DNA from: Bacillota bacterium
GTDB lineage: Bacteria > Bacillota > Clostridia > Acetivibrionales > DSM-1351
DNA length: 8,337 nucleotides
Direction: 5' to 3'
Assembly: GCA_023436515.1 (NCBI GenBank)
Contig: JAEZIV010000047.1
Location: forward strand, 1 to 8,337
Shown: positions 1 through 7,200 of the stretch, piece by piece
Numbering within the stretch: position 1 is the first letter of the stretch
How the letters are laid out: the number at the start of each line of letters is the position of its first letter
Notes under the pieces: generated by a model
Told to the model about the DNA's origin: nothing
The model's database searches: none
The model's input: the letters and a program-made list of their open reading frames with translations, nothing else
Program-made: the position numbers and the translations under genes

Positions 1-273
1 ACCGTCTAAAGCTGCTATTTTATCTTTTACCTCCAAAGCTTCGAGTATCGACACATTGGTAAGCATTACACGGGCATTGGGCATTTCACCCCCAAACTCC
101 TCCTCCATTAGCTTAATTGCAGTAGTAGACTGAGAATCGCCTGGTAAGTAGTCTACCATATTATAATTTACCGAGACAAATGGAAATAGAAAGGCACATA
201 ATACCACAACTATTGAAAAAATAATTAAAACGGTTTTTTTATGTTTGATTACAGCTTCAAAAAATCTGTCCAC
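1..273 (-). CDS. MMPL/RND-family membrane transporter, N-terminal 91 residues (partial)
   Basis: Likely a proton-driven RND-superfamily exporter of the MMPL (HAE3, YdfJ-like) type that moves lipids or hydrophobic drugs across the cytoplasmic membrane. Only the N-terminus is present; the frame stays open to the window edge. Visible are a short basic amphipathic start (MDRFFEAVIKHKK), one transmembrane helix at about residues 14-35, and the beginning of the first extracytoplasmic domain, with YNMVDYLPGDSQST at 37-50 followed by EEEFGGEMPNARV at 57-69. In this family the segment after TM1 typically carries a D-Y-L-P motif and a conserved Ser/Thr pair. The GTG start at 273 was chosen because AAGGGG (286-281) lies 7 bases upstream. 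The gene diverges from a TetR regulator, a common arrangement for such pumps. Family assignment is fairly secure; the substrate cannot be told. Confidence 0.78.
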   Translation of the reverse strand, partial: MDRFFEAVIKHKKTVLIIFSIVVVLCAFLFPFVSVNYNMVDYLPGDSQSTTAIKLMEEEFGGEMPNARVMLTNVSILEALEVKDKIAALDG

Positions 274-295
274 TAAATTTCCCCTTACCAATTTT

Positions 296-301
296 ATTGT
301 A
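296..301 (-). promoter_or_regulatory. Possible -10 box of the MMPL transporter promoter
   Basis: Read on the minus strand, TACAAT lies about 22 bases upstream of the transporter's GTG and matches the sigma-A -10 box in five of six bases. No good -35 hexamer sits 16-18 bases further upstream; the 17-base position reads TATGGC. That position falls inside the left arm of the inverted repeat at 311-348, so a regulator bound there could cover this promoter as well as the tetR promoter. Weak call. Confidence 0.3.
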
Positions 302-308
302 CAACATG

Positions 309-337
309 TTGACAAACTGCCATATGTTTAGTTTAAT
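309..337 (+). promoter_or_regulatory. Consensus sigma-A promoter for the tetR-family gene
   Basis: A perfect -35 box TTGACA (309-314) is followed after exactly 17 bases by TTTAAT (332-337), five of six matches to the -10 consensus. Transcription would start near 344 and leave an untranslated leader of about 120 bases before the GTG at 465. The inverted repeat at 311-348 overlaps the -35 box and covers the -10 box and start site, which fits autorepression. Confidence 0.65.
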
Positions 338-348
338 GGCAGTGTGAC
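311..348. promoter_or_regulatory. Inverted repeat, candidate TetR operator
   Basis: Two 13-base arms, 311-323 (GACAAACTGCCAT) and 336-348 (ATGGCAGTGTGAC), are reverse complements at 11 of 13 positions, with eight perfect inner bases ACTGCCAT/ATGGCAGT, separated by 12 AT-rich bases. The element lies between the divergent transporter and regulator genes and on top of the regulator's promoter. TetR-family proteins usually bind dyads in such places. The centre-to-centre spacing of the arms, about 25 bp, is wide for one dimer, so two dimers or a longer operator are possible. Confidence 0.55.
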
Positions 349-407
349 ACAAAAACAACAGACAGATGGTGAACCAGTGTTATTTATTAAACAGGAACCT
401 TAAAAAT

Positions 408-418
408 GTTTACTAAAC
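408..418. promoter_or_regulatory. Small perfect dyad GTTTA-C-TAAAC in the tetR leader
   Basis: An 11-base perfect palindrome, GTTTA and TAAAC around a single C, lies in the leader of the tetR-family gene about 47 bases before its start codon. It could be a secondary binding site, but AT-rich palindromes of this length also arise by chance. Low confidence. Confidence 0.2.
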
Positions 419-451
419 TACATACTTTCCTAAAAATAGCTTTGTGGAATC

Positions 452-457
452 AGGAGG
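452..457 (+). promoter_or_regulatory. Ribosome binding site that fixes the tetR start
   Basis: AGGAGG lies 7 bases before the GTG at 465. An in-frame GTG at 444 precedes this site and has no ribosome binding site of its own, so 465 is the better start. Confidence 0.8.
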
Positions 458-464
458 TATCAGA

Positions 465-1049
465 GTGCGAAATAAGGATGATAGAAGGGTTAAATATACC
501 AAAATGGTGTTGAAGCAAAGCTTCATAAACCTACTTGAAAAAAAGAACATCTCACAGATAACTATAAAAGAAATTTGTGAGGATGCTGACATTAACCGTG
601 CAACCTTTTACTCCCACTATAATGACCAGTATGATTTATTGAGGAGAATTGAGGATGAGCTCCTTGACAATGTAAGAGCACATTTGTCACAAATGGACCG
701 GTCATCAAATAGAGAGGATGCTGTAGCAACAACAGAAAAAATATTTGAGTATATTAATGAGAATGCAAAACTATGCAAATTGCTCCTTAGTGAAAAAGGG
801 GATATTAATTTTCAAAAAAAGATAATGACACTGGTATATGATAAAATAATTACTGAAATAACTGAGAATAGCAAAATCAGTAAGGGCGATGCGGAATACA
901 TATATTCCTTCACTATAACAGGCTGTGTCGGGTTAGTTCAGAAATGGCTGGATGATGACCTGCGGGCATCTCCCCGTTATATGGCTGAAATGGTTATAAA
1001 GCTTAGCTTTAACTTGATTAGCTCTTCAAAGACCGGAGGGATGGCTTAG
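465..1049 (+). CDS. TetR/AcrR-family transcriptional repressor
   Basis: A 194-residue cytoplasmic DNA-binding regulator, about the usual size for the family. Residues 9-60 form the N-terminal helix-turn-helix domain: helix one is KYTKMVLKQSFINLLEKK, and the core ITIKEICEDADINRATFYSH (33-51) is the typical TetR recognition motif, ending in the family's F-Y-x-H-[FY]. The C-terminal ligand and dimer domain resembles TetR_C_8 types of Firmicutes, with a G-x-x-G-L-V-Q-K-W-L motif at about 153-162. The divergent MMPL transporter and the inverted repeat on its own promoter suggest it represses both itself and the pump until an inducer binds; the inducer is unknown. It converges with the BIG2-repeat gene, with 33 bases between the stop codons and no visible terminator hairpin. 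Confidence 0.9.
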   Translation: MRNKDDRRVKYTKMVLKQSFINLLEKKNISQITIKEICEDADINRATFYSHYNDQYDLLRRIEDELLDNVRAHLSQMDRSSNREDAVATTEKIFEYINENAKLCKLLLSEKGDINFQKKIMTLVYDKIITEITENSKISKGDAEYIYSFTITGCVGLVQKWLDDDLRASPRYMAEMVIKLSFNLISSSKTGGMA

Positions 1050-1082
1050 ACTTGGTTTGCGGCATTTACTCCTCACATAGAC

Positions 1083-2090
1083 TTATTCAGTTACACGTAC
1101 TGTGCATTTAACCTTGGTACCGTCTTCAGAGGCATAAATAATGGCAGTACCTTTTTTTATGCCGGTAATATTACCGGCTTTATCTACTGTGACAACATTG
1201 GAATTGCTCGAGGACCAAATTGGACTGTTGCCGGAAGAAACAACTGCTTTGATTGTTGCCGAGGTACCCTTTTTGAGGGTCAGCTCAGAAGAACTTAAGG
1301 TTATGTCAGGCTTAATTACTGTTACATAGCAGCTTTTTTCTACCCCGTCCACCATGGCAGTTATAACTGCTGTTCCATTCTTAACCGCTGTTACCAGACC
1401 ACTTTCATCAACAAATGCTATGCTTTTTTTGTTGGTTTTCCATACAGGGGGAATCTTTGAAGACACATTTGCAGTTAGGCGGTATTGCTGATTCCGGTAT
1501 AGGGTCAGCTTTGTTTTGCTCAGTGAGATAGTTGGTGCTTTGACCTTGAAGCTGCAAGTAACACTGCTGCCATCCGAAGTAGCGATGATAGATGCCTGAC
1601 CGGGCTTTATTCCGGTTACGGTGCCGGTTTCATCAACAGTAGCTATACTTGGCTTGCTGCTTTTCCAGCTCACCTGTGATTTGTTTGAGGTGGTTGCCGA
1701 AAGCTTGAGCTTTTGACCTCTTTCAATTGAGGCATTTTGTGTACTGAGAGTTATAAGAGTTTTGTTAATTGTTACCTTACAGGATGCCTCGGCATTTTTG
1801 ATTTTGGCTGTAATAGTTACTGTTCCCGCTTTTTTGGCTGTAACCTTTCCGTAGGTATTGACAGACGCAATGGAAGAATGGCTGCTTTTCCAGGTAGGGA
1901 GCTTTCCATTGGTGGTAACGGCAATTATGTAGAATTCGCTTCCGATATCCACATTTGCTTTATATTTGGACAGTATTACAAAGGCAATTCCAGAAGCTGC
2001 TTTGCCATAGGCAGGCTGGACAGAGGAACAAAATGAAACCAAAGAGAGACATAGAAAAAATGATAAGAAACACTTGATTTTTTTTGACAT
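1083..2090 (-). CDS. Secreted protein of four tandem BIG2 Ig-like domains
   Basis: A 335-residue exported protein, probably an extracellular or cell-surface module. Residues 1-30 look like a signal peptide: MSKKIK, a hydrophobic stretch at about 8-22, and a likely cleavage after the alanines of PAYGKAA. The rest is four BIG2 (bacterial Ig-like group 2) domains of exactly 75 residues: 36-110, 111-185, 186-260 and 261-335. Each carries the family pattern W-x-[ST]-x-x-x-S-[IV]-A-x-V-[DN]-x-x-G-x-[VI]-T with small variations, then G-x-[AV]-x-I-x-A. No catalytic domain, sortase motif, SLH domain or transmembrane anchor is present, so attachment to the wall is unexplained. BIG2 domains occur in adhesins and as spacers in surface enzymes; the role here is unknown. 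The ATG at 2090 follows GGAGG by 6 bases; an upstream in-frame ATG at 2156 lacks such a site and would spoil the signal peptide. Confidence 0.87.
   Translation of the reverse strand: MSKKIKCFLSFFLCLSLVSFCSSVQPAYGKAASGIAFVILSKYKANVDIGSEFYIIAVTTNGKLPTWKSSHSSIASVNTYGKVTAKKAGTVTITAKIKNAEASCKVTINKTLITLSTQNASIERGQKLKLSATTSNKSQVSWKSSKPSIATVDETGTVTGIKPGQASIIATSDGSSVTCSFKVKAPTISLSKTKLTLYRNQQYRLTANVSSKIPPVWKTNKKSIAFVDESGLVTAVKNGTAVITAMVDGVEKSCYVTVIKPDITLSSSELTLKKGTSATIKAVVSSGNSPIWSSSNSNVVTVDKAGNITGIKKGTAIIYASEDGTKVKCTVRVTE
1086..1985 (-). repeat. Four 225-base tandem coding repeats (BIG2 units)
   Basis: This stretch encodes four consecutive 75-residue units that align end to end without an insertion or deletion and stop at the last residue of the protein. 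Trp recurs at residues 67, 142, 217 and 292, and Cys at 104, 179, 254 and 329, each exactly 75 apart. Unit sequences are otherwise well diverged in protein and DNA, so the duplication is old and slippage-driven copy-number change is unlikely at present. Confidence 0.88.
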
Positions 2091-2096
2091 GCTTTT

Positions 2097-2101
2097 CCTC
2101 C
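2097..2101 (-). promoter_or_regulatory. Ribosome binding site of the BIG2-repeat gene
   Basis: GGAGG on the minus strand lies 6 bases before the ATG at 2090-2088 and decides that start over the upstream in-frame ATG at 2156. Confidence 0.8.
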
Positions 2102-2146
2102 ATTCAAGAATGTGAGGAATAAATGCACATATGCAAACTTGTAAAT

Positions 2147-2175
2147 AGCATAACAAAAATTACACATATTGTAAA
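2147..2175 (-). promoter_or_regulatory. Likely promoter of the BIG2-repeat gene
   Basis: On the minus strand TTTACA (2175-2170) and TATGCT (2152-2147) are separated by exactly 17 bases. They match the sigma-A consensus in five and four of six bases. Transcription would begin near 2140, giving a leader of about 50 bases and placing the in-frame ATG at 2156 upstream of the transcript. Confidence 0.5.
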
Positions 2176-2253
2176 CTATTTTTTATAGACATTAACTATC
2201 AGCAGTGCATTCAATAATAATTTAAACAAATGTGAGTATGCTTTATAGGGATT

Positions 2254-2281
2254 TTGTGTTAAAATTTTTATGAACTATAAT
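2254..2281 (+). promoter_or_regulatory. Likely promoter of the MASE3-SpoIIE phosphatase gene
   Basis: A perfect -10 box TATAAT (2276-2281) follows TTGTGT (2254-2259) after 16 bases; the -35 keeps only the TTG core. The -10 box lies just downstream of an in-frame ATG at 2270, so a transcript from here, starting near 2288, would not contain that ATG. It leaves a leader of about 48 bases to the TTG at 2336. Confidence 0.45.
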
Positions 2282-2323
2282 GCAAGACAAGCAATCTCGT
2301 TTGTGGATAGACCAATATTTGTG

Positions 2324-2332
2324 GGTGGTGAT
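2324..2332 (+). promoter_or_regulatory. Ribosome binding site supporting a TTG start
   Basis: GGTGGTGAT matches the anti-Shine-Dalgarno complement GGAGGTGAT at eight of nine bases. Its GGTGG core ends 7 bases before the TTG at 2336. Neither the ATG at 2270 nor the in-frame GTGs at 2303 and 2321 has a comparable site. Confidence 0.6.
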
Positions 2333-2335
2333 ATC

Positions 2336-4027
2336 TTGCAGTTAAGCGTGTTGAAGGCTAAGGCTAAGTGTTTTGAGTATAGGGGACTACTCCTGCCCAT
2401 TTTTGTATTTATAATTTCTGGATTTCTATTTGAATATGCTTATTTGTTTGAGCAGGTTTATGTCAAGGTGATGAGCGCTTCATCATATCTTTCCTGGCAT
2501 ACAACCCTTGAATTTATAAGCGTGTTGGTGTCTGTTTGCGTGTTTATTATACCTTACTATTCATATAAGCAGAACAAAAGACTAAGAGGGCTTGCTGTGG
2601 CCCACATATTTTTAATAATGGGCTGCATTGATTTTTTTCATGCCTTAAGCTTTAAAGGCATGATGGATTTTCTAATAACAAATGATACGGCAAATCGTGC
2701 AACAACCTTTTGGATTATCGCCAGACTTGTGGGCGCTATAGGTGTAACTGCTGTGAGTTGTATTAGGATTAACAGGAAATCAAATATTGACAAAAGGATT
2801 TTCCTAATAATTTCAATTGTCTTCGTATTGGCTGTTCTGGTTATTGCCACATATTTTCCCGGCATCATACCTGAAATGTATAATGAGGAAACAGGGGTTA
2901 CCCAGGTAAAAAAGGTTCTTGAATATGTTGTGATAATATTTCTGGTAGTTGCTGGCTTTCAGTATATCAGACAGTATATGAAAAATAAAAACAATTCAAA
3001 TCTGCTTTTTTCAGTTGCCATAATAACAAGTATTTTTAGTGAACTGTCTTTTGTAAGATATTTTTCAGTATATGATATGTATAACTTTCTTGGACATATA
3101 TATAAGTTTATATCCTACTTCATGGTATTCAGGGTTGCTTTTATAAATAACATTGAACAGCCATATCTGGCATTGTATGCGGCAAAAAACAAAATAAAAG
3201 CAGATGCCAGAAATCTGAACCGACTTGTGGAAGAACGCACCAGAGCTTTGGAAGTAATAAATCAAAAGCTGCTGGATGATTTGGAATATGCGAGAGATAT
3301 TCAATTGGCGATGCTCCCGGAAAAGCTTCCAAATAACGAGGAGGTCACTTTTTCAGCAAAGTATTATCCGGCTGAGAGAGTCAGCGGTGACTTCTATAAT
3401 ATATTCAGACTGGATGAAAAGCATATAGGGATGTACATAGGTGATGTATCAGGGCATGGGGTGCCCGCATCCATGCTGACAATTTTTCTTAACCAAAGTA
3501 TAAAGACAATAAGGGAGCTTGAGGGCAATAGGTCTGAGATAATAAATCCTTCTACCGTTCTTAGCAATCTGTATCACTTATTCAATAAGGTTCATTTTAA
3601 AGCCGATCTGTATATACTTGTACTTTATGCAATATACAATACTGATACTAGGGAATTGGTTTATTCTTCAGCGGGTATGAATGCACAGCCCATAATTATT
3701 AAGAAAAACCAGCAGATTCATGAGATAGAAATCCAGGGCTTACCCATATGCAAGCTTGGAGATATATGCTCTCCCGAATATAAGGATAAATCTGTCCGGC
3801 TTGAATCAGGAGATAGAGTGTTTTTTTATACAGATGGGCTCACTGAGCTTAATAGAAAGCTTTCGGGAAATGCTTACAGTATTGATAGTCTGAAAGCACT
3901 GCTTGGGAAGTACGGAGTCAGGGATTTAGAATGCATATATGATGAAATAGACAAGGAAATCACTCTTTACTCTAAGAATGGAGGAATTAAGGACGATGTA
4001 ACCTTCTTTACATTACAGGTTACATAA
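2336..4027 (+). CDS. Membrane sensor phosphatase: MASE3 domain plus SpoIIE/PP2C domain
   Basis: A 563-residue protein serine/threonine phosphatase of the RsbU/SpoIIE class with a membrane sensor. Residues 15-275 hold seven or eight hydrophobic helices with MASE3 signatures, including HTTLEF (55-60), DFFHALSFKGM (99-109), ANRATTFWIIAR (119-130) and GHIYK (253-257). A coiled-coil linker spans about 281-320. The SpoIIE domain (about 320-563) opens with ARDIQLAMLPEKLP and retains the metal-binding aspartates: D352 in SGDFY, D370 in GDVSGHG, D500 in FYTDGLTE and D553/D554 in KDDVT. It should therefore be active. Related enzymes dephosphorylate an anti-sigma-factor antagonist, freeing a sigma factor; no such partner is encoded nearby, so the target is unknown. 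The MASE3 ligand is also unknown. The TTG start follows a strong ribosome binding site; starting at ATG 2270 would add 22 residues. A terminator follows about 80 bases after the stop. Confidence 0.88.
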   Translation: MQLSVLKAKAKCFEYRGLLLPIFVFIISGFLFEYAYLFEQVYVKVMSASSYLSWHTTLEFISVLVSVCVFIIPYYSYKQNKRLRGLAVAHIFLIMGCIDFFHALSFKGMMDFLITNDTANRATTFWIIARLVGAIGVTAVSCIRINRKSNIDKRIFLIISIVFVLAVLVIATYFPGIIPEMYNEETGVTQVKKVLEYVVIIFLVVAGFQYIRQYMKNKNNSNLLFSVAIITSIFSELSFVRYFSVYDMYNFLGHIYKFISYFMVFRVAFINNIEQPYLALYAAKNKIKADARNLNRLVEERTRALEVINQKLLDDLEYARDIQLAMLPEKLPNNEEVTFSAKYYPAERVSGDFYNIFRLDEKHIGMYIGDVSGHGVPASMLTIFLNQSIKTIRELEGNRSEIINPSTVLSNLYHLFNKVHFKADLYILVLYAIYNTDTRELVYSSAGMNAQPIIIKKNQQIHEIEIQGLPICKLGDICSPEYKDKSVRLESGDRVFFYTDGLTELNRKLSGNAYSIDSLKALLGKYGVRDLECIYDEIDKEITLYSKNGGIKDDVTFFTLQVT

Positions 4028-4109
4028 AAAATGAGCAGCTTTTAAGCTTTGAGATGGAGAGGTAGAAGCCAAGCTAAGCTTTGAACTGAATAATAAATGT
4101 ATCAACGAT

Positions 4110-4137
4110 GCGGCATCCCAAGGGTACCGCTTTTTTT
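4110..4137 (+). terminator. Rho-independent terminator after the phosphatase gene
   Basis: GCGG (4110-4113) pairs with CCGC (4127-4130), and the inner CCC/GGG bases extend the stem beyond a small CAT/TA internal bulge. Seven T residues follow immediately (4131-4137). The hairpin ends the phosphatase transcript after an 82-base 3' untranslated stretch and separates it from the giant exported protein gene. Confidence 0.75.
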
Positions 4138-4164
4138 GACATTTTTTTGCTCTAACTGTACTTT
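4136..4164 (+). promoter_or_regulatory. Possible promoter of the giant exported protein gene
   Basis: A perfect TTGACA (4136-4141) shares its first two bases with the T-tract of the terminator. TACTTT follows after 17 bases (4159-4164) and matches the -10 consensus in only three of six bases. Transcription from here would give a leader of about 100 bases. A weak -10 such as this often depends on an activator or is tightly repressed. An alternative further down, TTGTTA (4171-4176) with TATAAA (4192-4197), has a better -10 but a short 15-base spacer. Confidence 0.4.
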
Positions 4165-4170
4165 AGTACA
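4157..4170. promoter_or_regulatory. Dyad TGTACT-TT-AGTACA over the presumed -10 box
   Basis: Six-base arms TGTACT (4157-4162) and AGTACA (4165-4170) are perfect reverse complements around TT. The dyad covers the -10 box of the candidate promoter, the position expected for a repressor operator. A looser outer pair, ACTGT before and ACAGT after, surrounds it. The binding protein cannot be named. Confidence 0.4.
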
Positions 4171-4273
4171 TTGTTACAGTAGGAAGAAAAATATAAACTA
4201 AATATATATTACTCATCTAACGTGGATTACTACTAAACTTCAGAATATAGCAATATTGGAAAGGGGTATTCAA

Positions 4274-7200
4274 ATGTATGCCATAAGAAAAATTATCGCG
4301 ATTATTGTAATAATAGCTATTTTTATATCAATTGCACCTTCTTCTGTAGAGGGAGCAATATCCGCTACGAAAAATAATTCCTATGAACGCAATCTTGTAA
4401 TTCTGAATACCTTGAAAAACATACTGGGAAGTGATGTTCAGGCTGAGGAAGCATTAAGTCGCATGCTCGAACTGGGGCTTATTTCAGAAACCGGAGAGTT
4501 AATTACATATGAAATAGAAATTGACGGGAAAATCATGAGCCTAGAGAAGGTTAGAGAGCTGATAAGCAGCGATGCTTTTGAGCCTGAAAAACTGATTACG
4601 GTAGATGGTGCTCCCTTATCTCTTAAGGATCTCAAGCTTATGCTTGAGATTGAAGATGAGCTTAAAAGAATTAAAGATACATATTTCAATGAGGGGATAA
4701 CCTTAAATGATGAACAAAGGCAATCCCTTGCCTCACTACGGCAGCAAATACAGACTGAAGGTATTTCCATGTTCTCAGCTGCTGACAGTAGTATAGAGTT
4801 TCCTTCTGGTATAGACCATGGTATATATGCCGAGGTGGAAACTGATTTAGTTGTTTTTGAAAATGGAAGTGGAAATAAGTCGTTAAAGGTAACCCTTAAG
4901 GATAGCAAGGGAAACAAGTTGGCAAAAGTACCCAATTATAACATCAGTATAGCCTATAGATTTGTTGAAGGAAGCGCAAAAAAAGAGTGGTATGATAGCT
5001 ATTATTTTAATGAGGAATATTTTAGTGAAAGAAATGGCAATTTTACAGGGAACGATGGAGTCATTTACTTTAATGCAGGAGCTACAGAGACTGAAAAGCC
5101 AATAAGCTTTACAATTATTGATGACAAGAGTCATTATGAAGGGAATAAGAGCTTTGTTATTCAATTATATAATCCGCAAAACATCCAATTTGCTAATGGT
5201 AAAATATTCGAGGAGAAACAGATTAATATTCATAAAACCTTCAAATGGCCAACCCAGTCAGAGGTTACTTTTACCGGCACAATTCAACCGAGTGTCGGCG
5301 TTGGTGACATCACAAATATTAAGTCCTTTTTAGTTAATGACACAGTTCTAGCATTATTGGAGAAAGCCGGAATATATACTGATATTGAATTCTCAGTATT
5401 AAAAAATGTTAATGCCGGAGCTTTTAGTGACGTAGAGGCGTATCTTCAGTTGGGAACCGAATATCCCGAAACCTATGGGGTGAACAGGTTCAAATTCTCA
5501 ATGCCTGTTTATCAAAATTATACGAGCTACTCTACAAATCTCAAGTTGGCAAAGGATTCAGCCAGGTATATGAGGAACGCTTTTTTTCCTGAAGAACCTG
5601 GAGAAGAGCAATGGCTGCATGGTGGTTATGTAAAACTGGAAACTTCACCCCCAGGGTCAGTCTTTGGATACTTTACTATTAAGTTTTGCGATAAAAAAGC
5701 TCCCTCTATTATTAGTGCAAACATACCCACAGGTATGAAGTTTACTTACCCGCAATCTGTCCCAATAACAGTGGAATACAGTGAGCCTGTAAAGCTTAAC
5801 AATGTGCAGATCAAAGTGAATGGCATGACACTTAAGCCTATTGAATTAACTAGCATAAGCAAATATGCAACCTTTCTATACCCCGTCCAGCTGATGGATC
5901 AGACCTATTTGAATATTACAGAGATAACCAGTGCGGTGGATATGGCGGGATATGTACAAAGTAATTCGTATTCTCAGAGGTTTGATGATATTATCCAAAA
6001 CTCAGTCAAGTACTATTCTTTTTCCAATCCCATAGTTACCACAACCAATGTTGATGGAAAGCAAACCGGAAGAGTATCGATAGATATTGTTAAAGATCCT
6101 ATGTACCCTAATCTTACCGCATGGCTTGAGAGTGAAGCAGTCAATTACCCGGATAGCAATGGAAGGTTCAGAGTACCGAGCATATATGCGTCAATTGACG
6201 GTGGTAAAACAAAAATAGACTTGTATGTTGATGATGCCGATAATCCAGGAAAGCTTCTGGGAGAGTTTACTTCAATGGTGAATGCTGCTGAAACCGATGT
6301 GACCAGGGCGGTTGAATTCTACCTGGACCCTCATATGGGAAGCAATACAAACCATAGATTAATAATAGGTAAATTTGCGGAATATATTGTTCCGGCTCCT
6401 GTTTTTCTTGAAAATGGCGACATTATTGTTAATGATACCTACCCGGAAAATGGTGTTGTATTTGCTGAGGATTTGGACCCTTTGGTGTTGACTTATACAA
6501 TTCATAAGCCGGGTGCCACATGGAGCAAACCGGAGGACTTTCAGTGGACAATCCTAAGTGGTGATGAAAGTGTAGCTTCGATAAATAACAAGGGAGTTGT
6601 AATTCCCACAGGAAAACCCGGAAGTGTAACTTTTGGTTTGATAGCCAAAAACGGAAATGTTGAGGGAAGAGCCATCACAGTTGCAGCCAGGCCACTTACA
6701 ATAAAGGTTGGACTTACTCCGTTTATAAATATACCAAGCAGTGCAAATGTTATATCAATAGTGGACGGGGACAGTGCAGAGGTTCGCTGGATTTCCAACC
6801 TCATTGCCAAAAATGATGAGTTAAAAAAGGGAGCAACATTCAAAATAAAAATGTTTTCGGCTGAGTATACAGAGGGAACGGTGAATAAGGGTGCACTAAT
6901 TTATGATGCCTCAGTAACTGGTACAATAACCGACCCTGTTTCCAGCCACTCAATACCCTCTACTTTTCTCAATGGAGTTTCTGTTCTCGGAAAGTATAGC
7001 TATATTGTTGAAGTCAGTGGGGAAAATCCCTATAAAACGGGGCAGCAGCTAGTGGCAACAGCGTATATTAATATCGAGTCAAGGCCTGTAAGCATAAAGC
7101 TTCAAAAGCTTGAGAGTTACTACATAACTGATGCCACTAAAAACCTTACTGTCAACTGGGAGATAAACAACCTTGATACTGTAAATGGAAGTGAGTTTGA

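Noticed and set aside
444..464. Extended tetR N-terminus from the GTG at 444
   Set aside because: The AGGAGG at 452-457 lies inside that extension and is ideally placed for the GTG at 465.
1050..1082. Bidirectional terminator between the convergent tetR and BIG2 genes
   Set aside because: The 33 bases contain no stable hairpin with a T-tract in either direction.
1086..1985. BIG2 repeats considered as a phase-variable or recombining repeat array
   Set aside because: The units are too diverged at DNA level for easy slippage or homologous exchange, and no simple-sequence tract was seen.
1137..2036. Open frames on the plus strand inside the BIG2 gene
   Set aside because: They are mirror frames of the repeat units, without ribosome binding sites or recognisable products.
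2091..2156. Extended N-terminus of the BIG2 protein from an ATG at 2156
   Set aside because: It lacks a ribosome binding site, lies upstream of the likely transcript start, and would put 22 extra residues in front of a good signal peptide.
4028..4135. Structured-looking stretch before the giant gene, considered as a riboswitch or a c-di-GMP (GEMM) aptamer ahead of a terminator
   Set aside because: Apart from the terminator hairpin I could not find the conserved blocks of a known riboswitch class, and the hairpin fits simple termination of the phosphatase transcript. A covariance-model search (Infernal against Rfam) of 4028-4273 would settle it.
4438..5164. Open frames on the minus strand inside the giant gene
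   Set aside because: The plus-strand frame has an export signal, recognisable domains and a good ribosome binding site. The antisense frames show no family resemblance and arise from the codon pattern.
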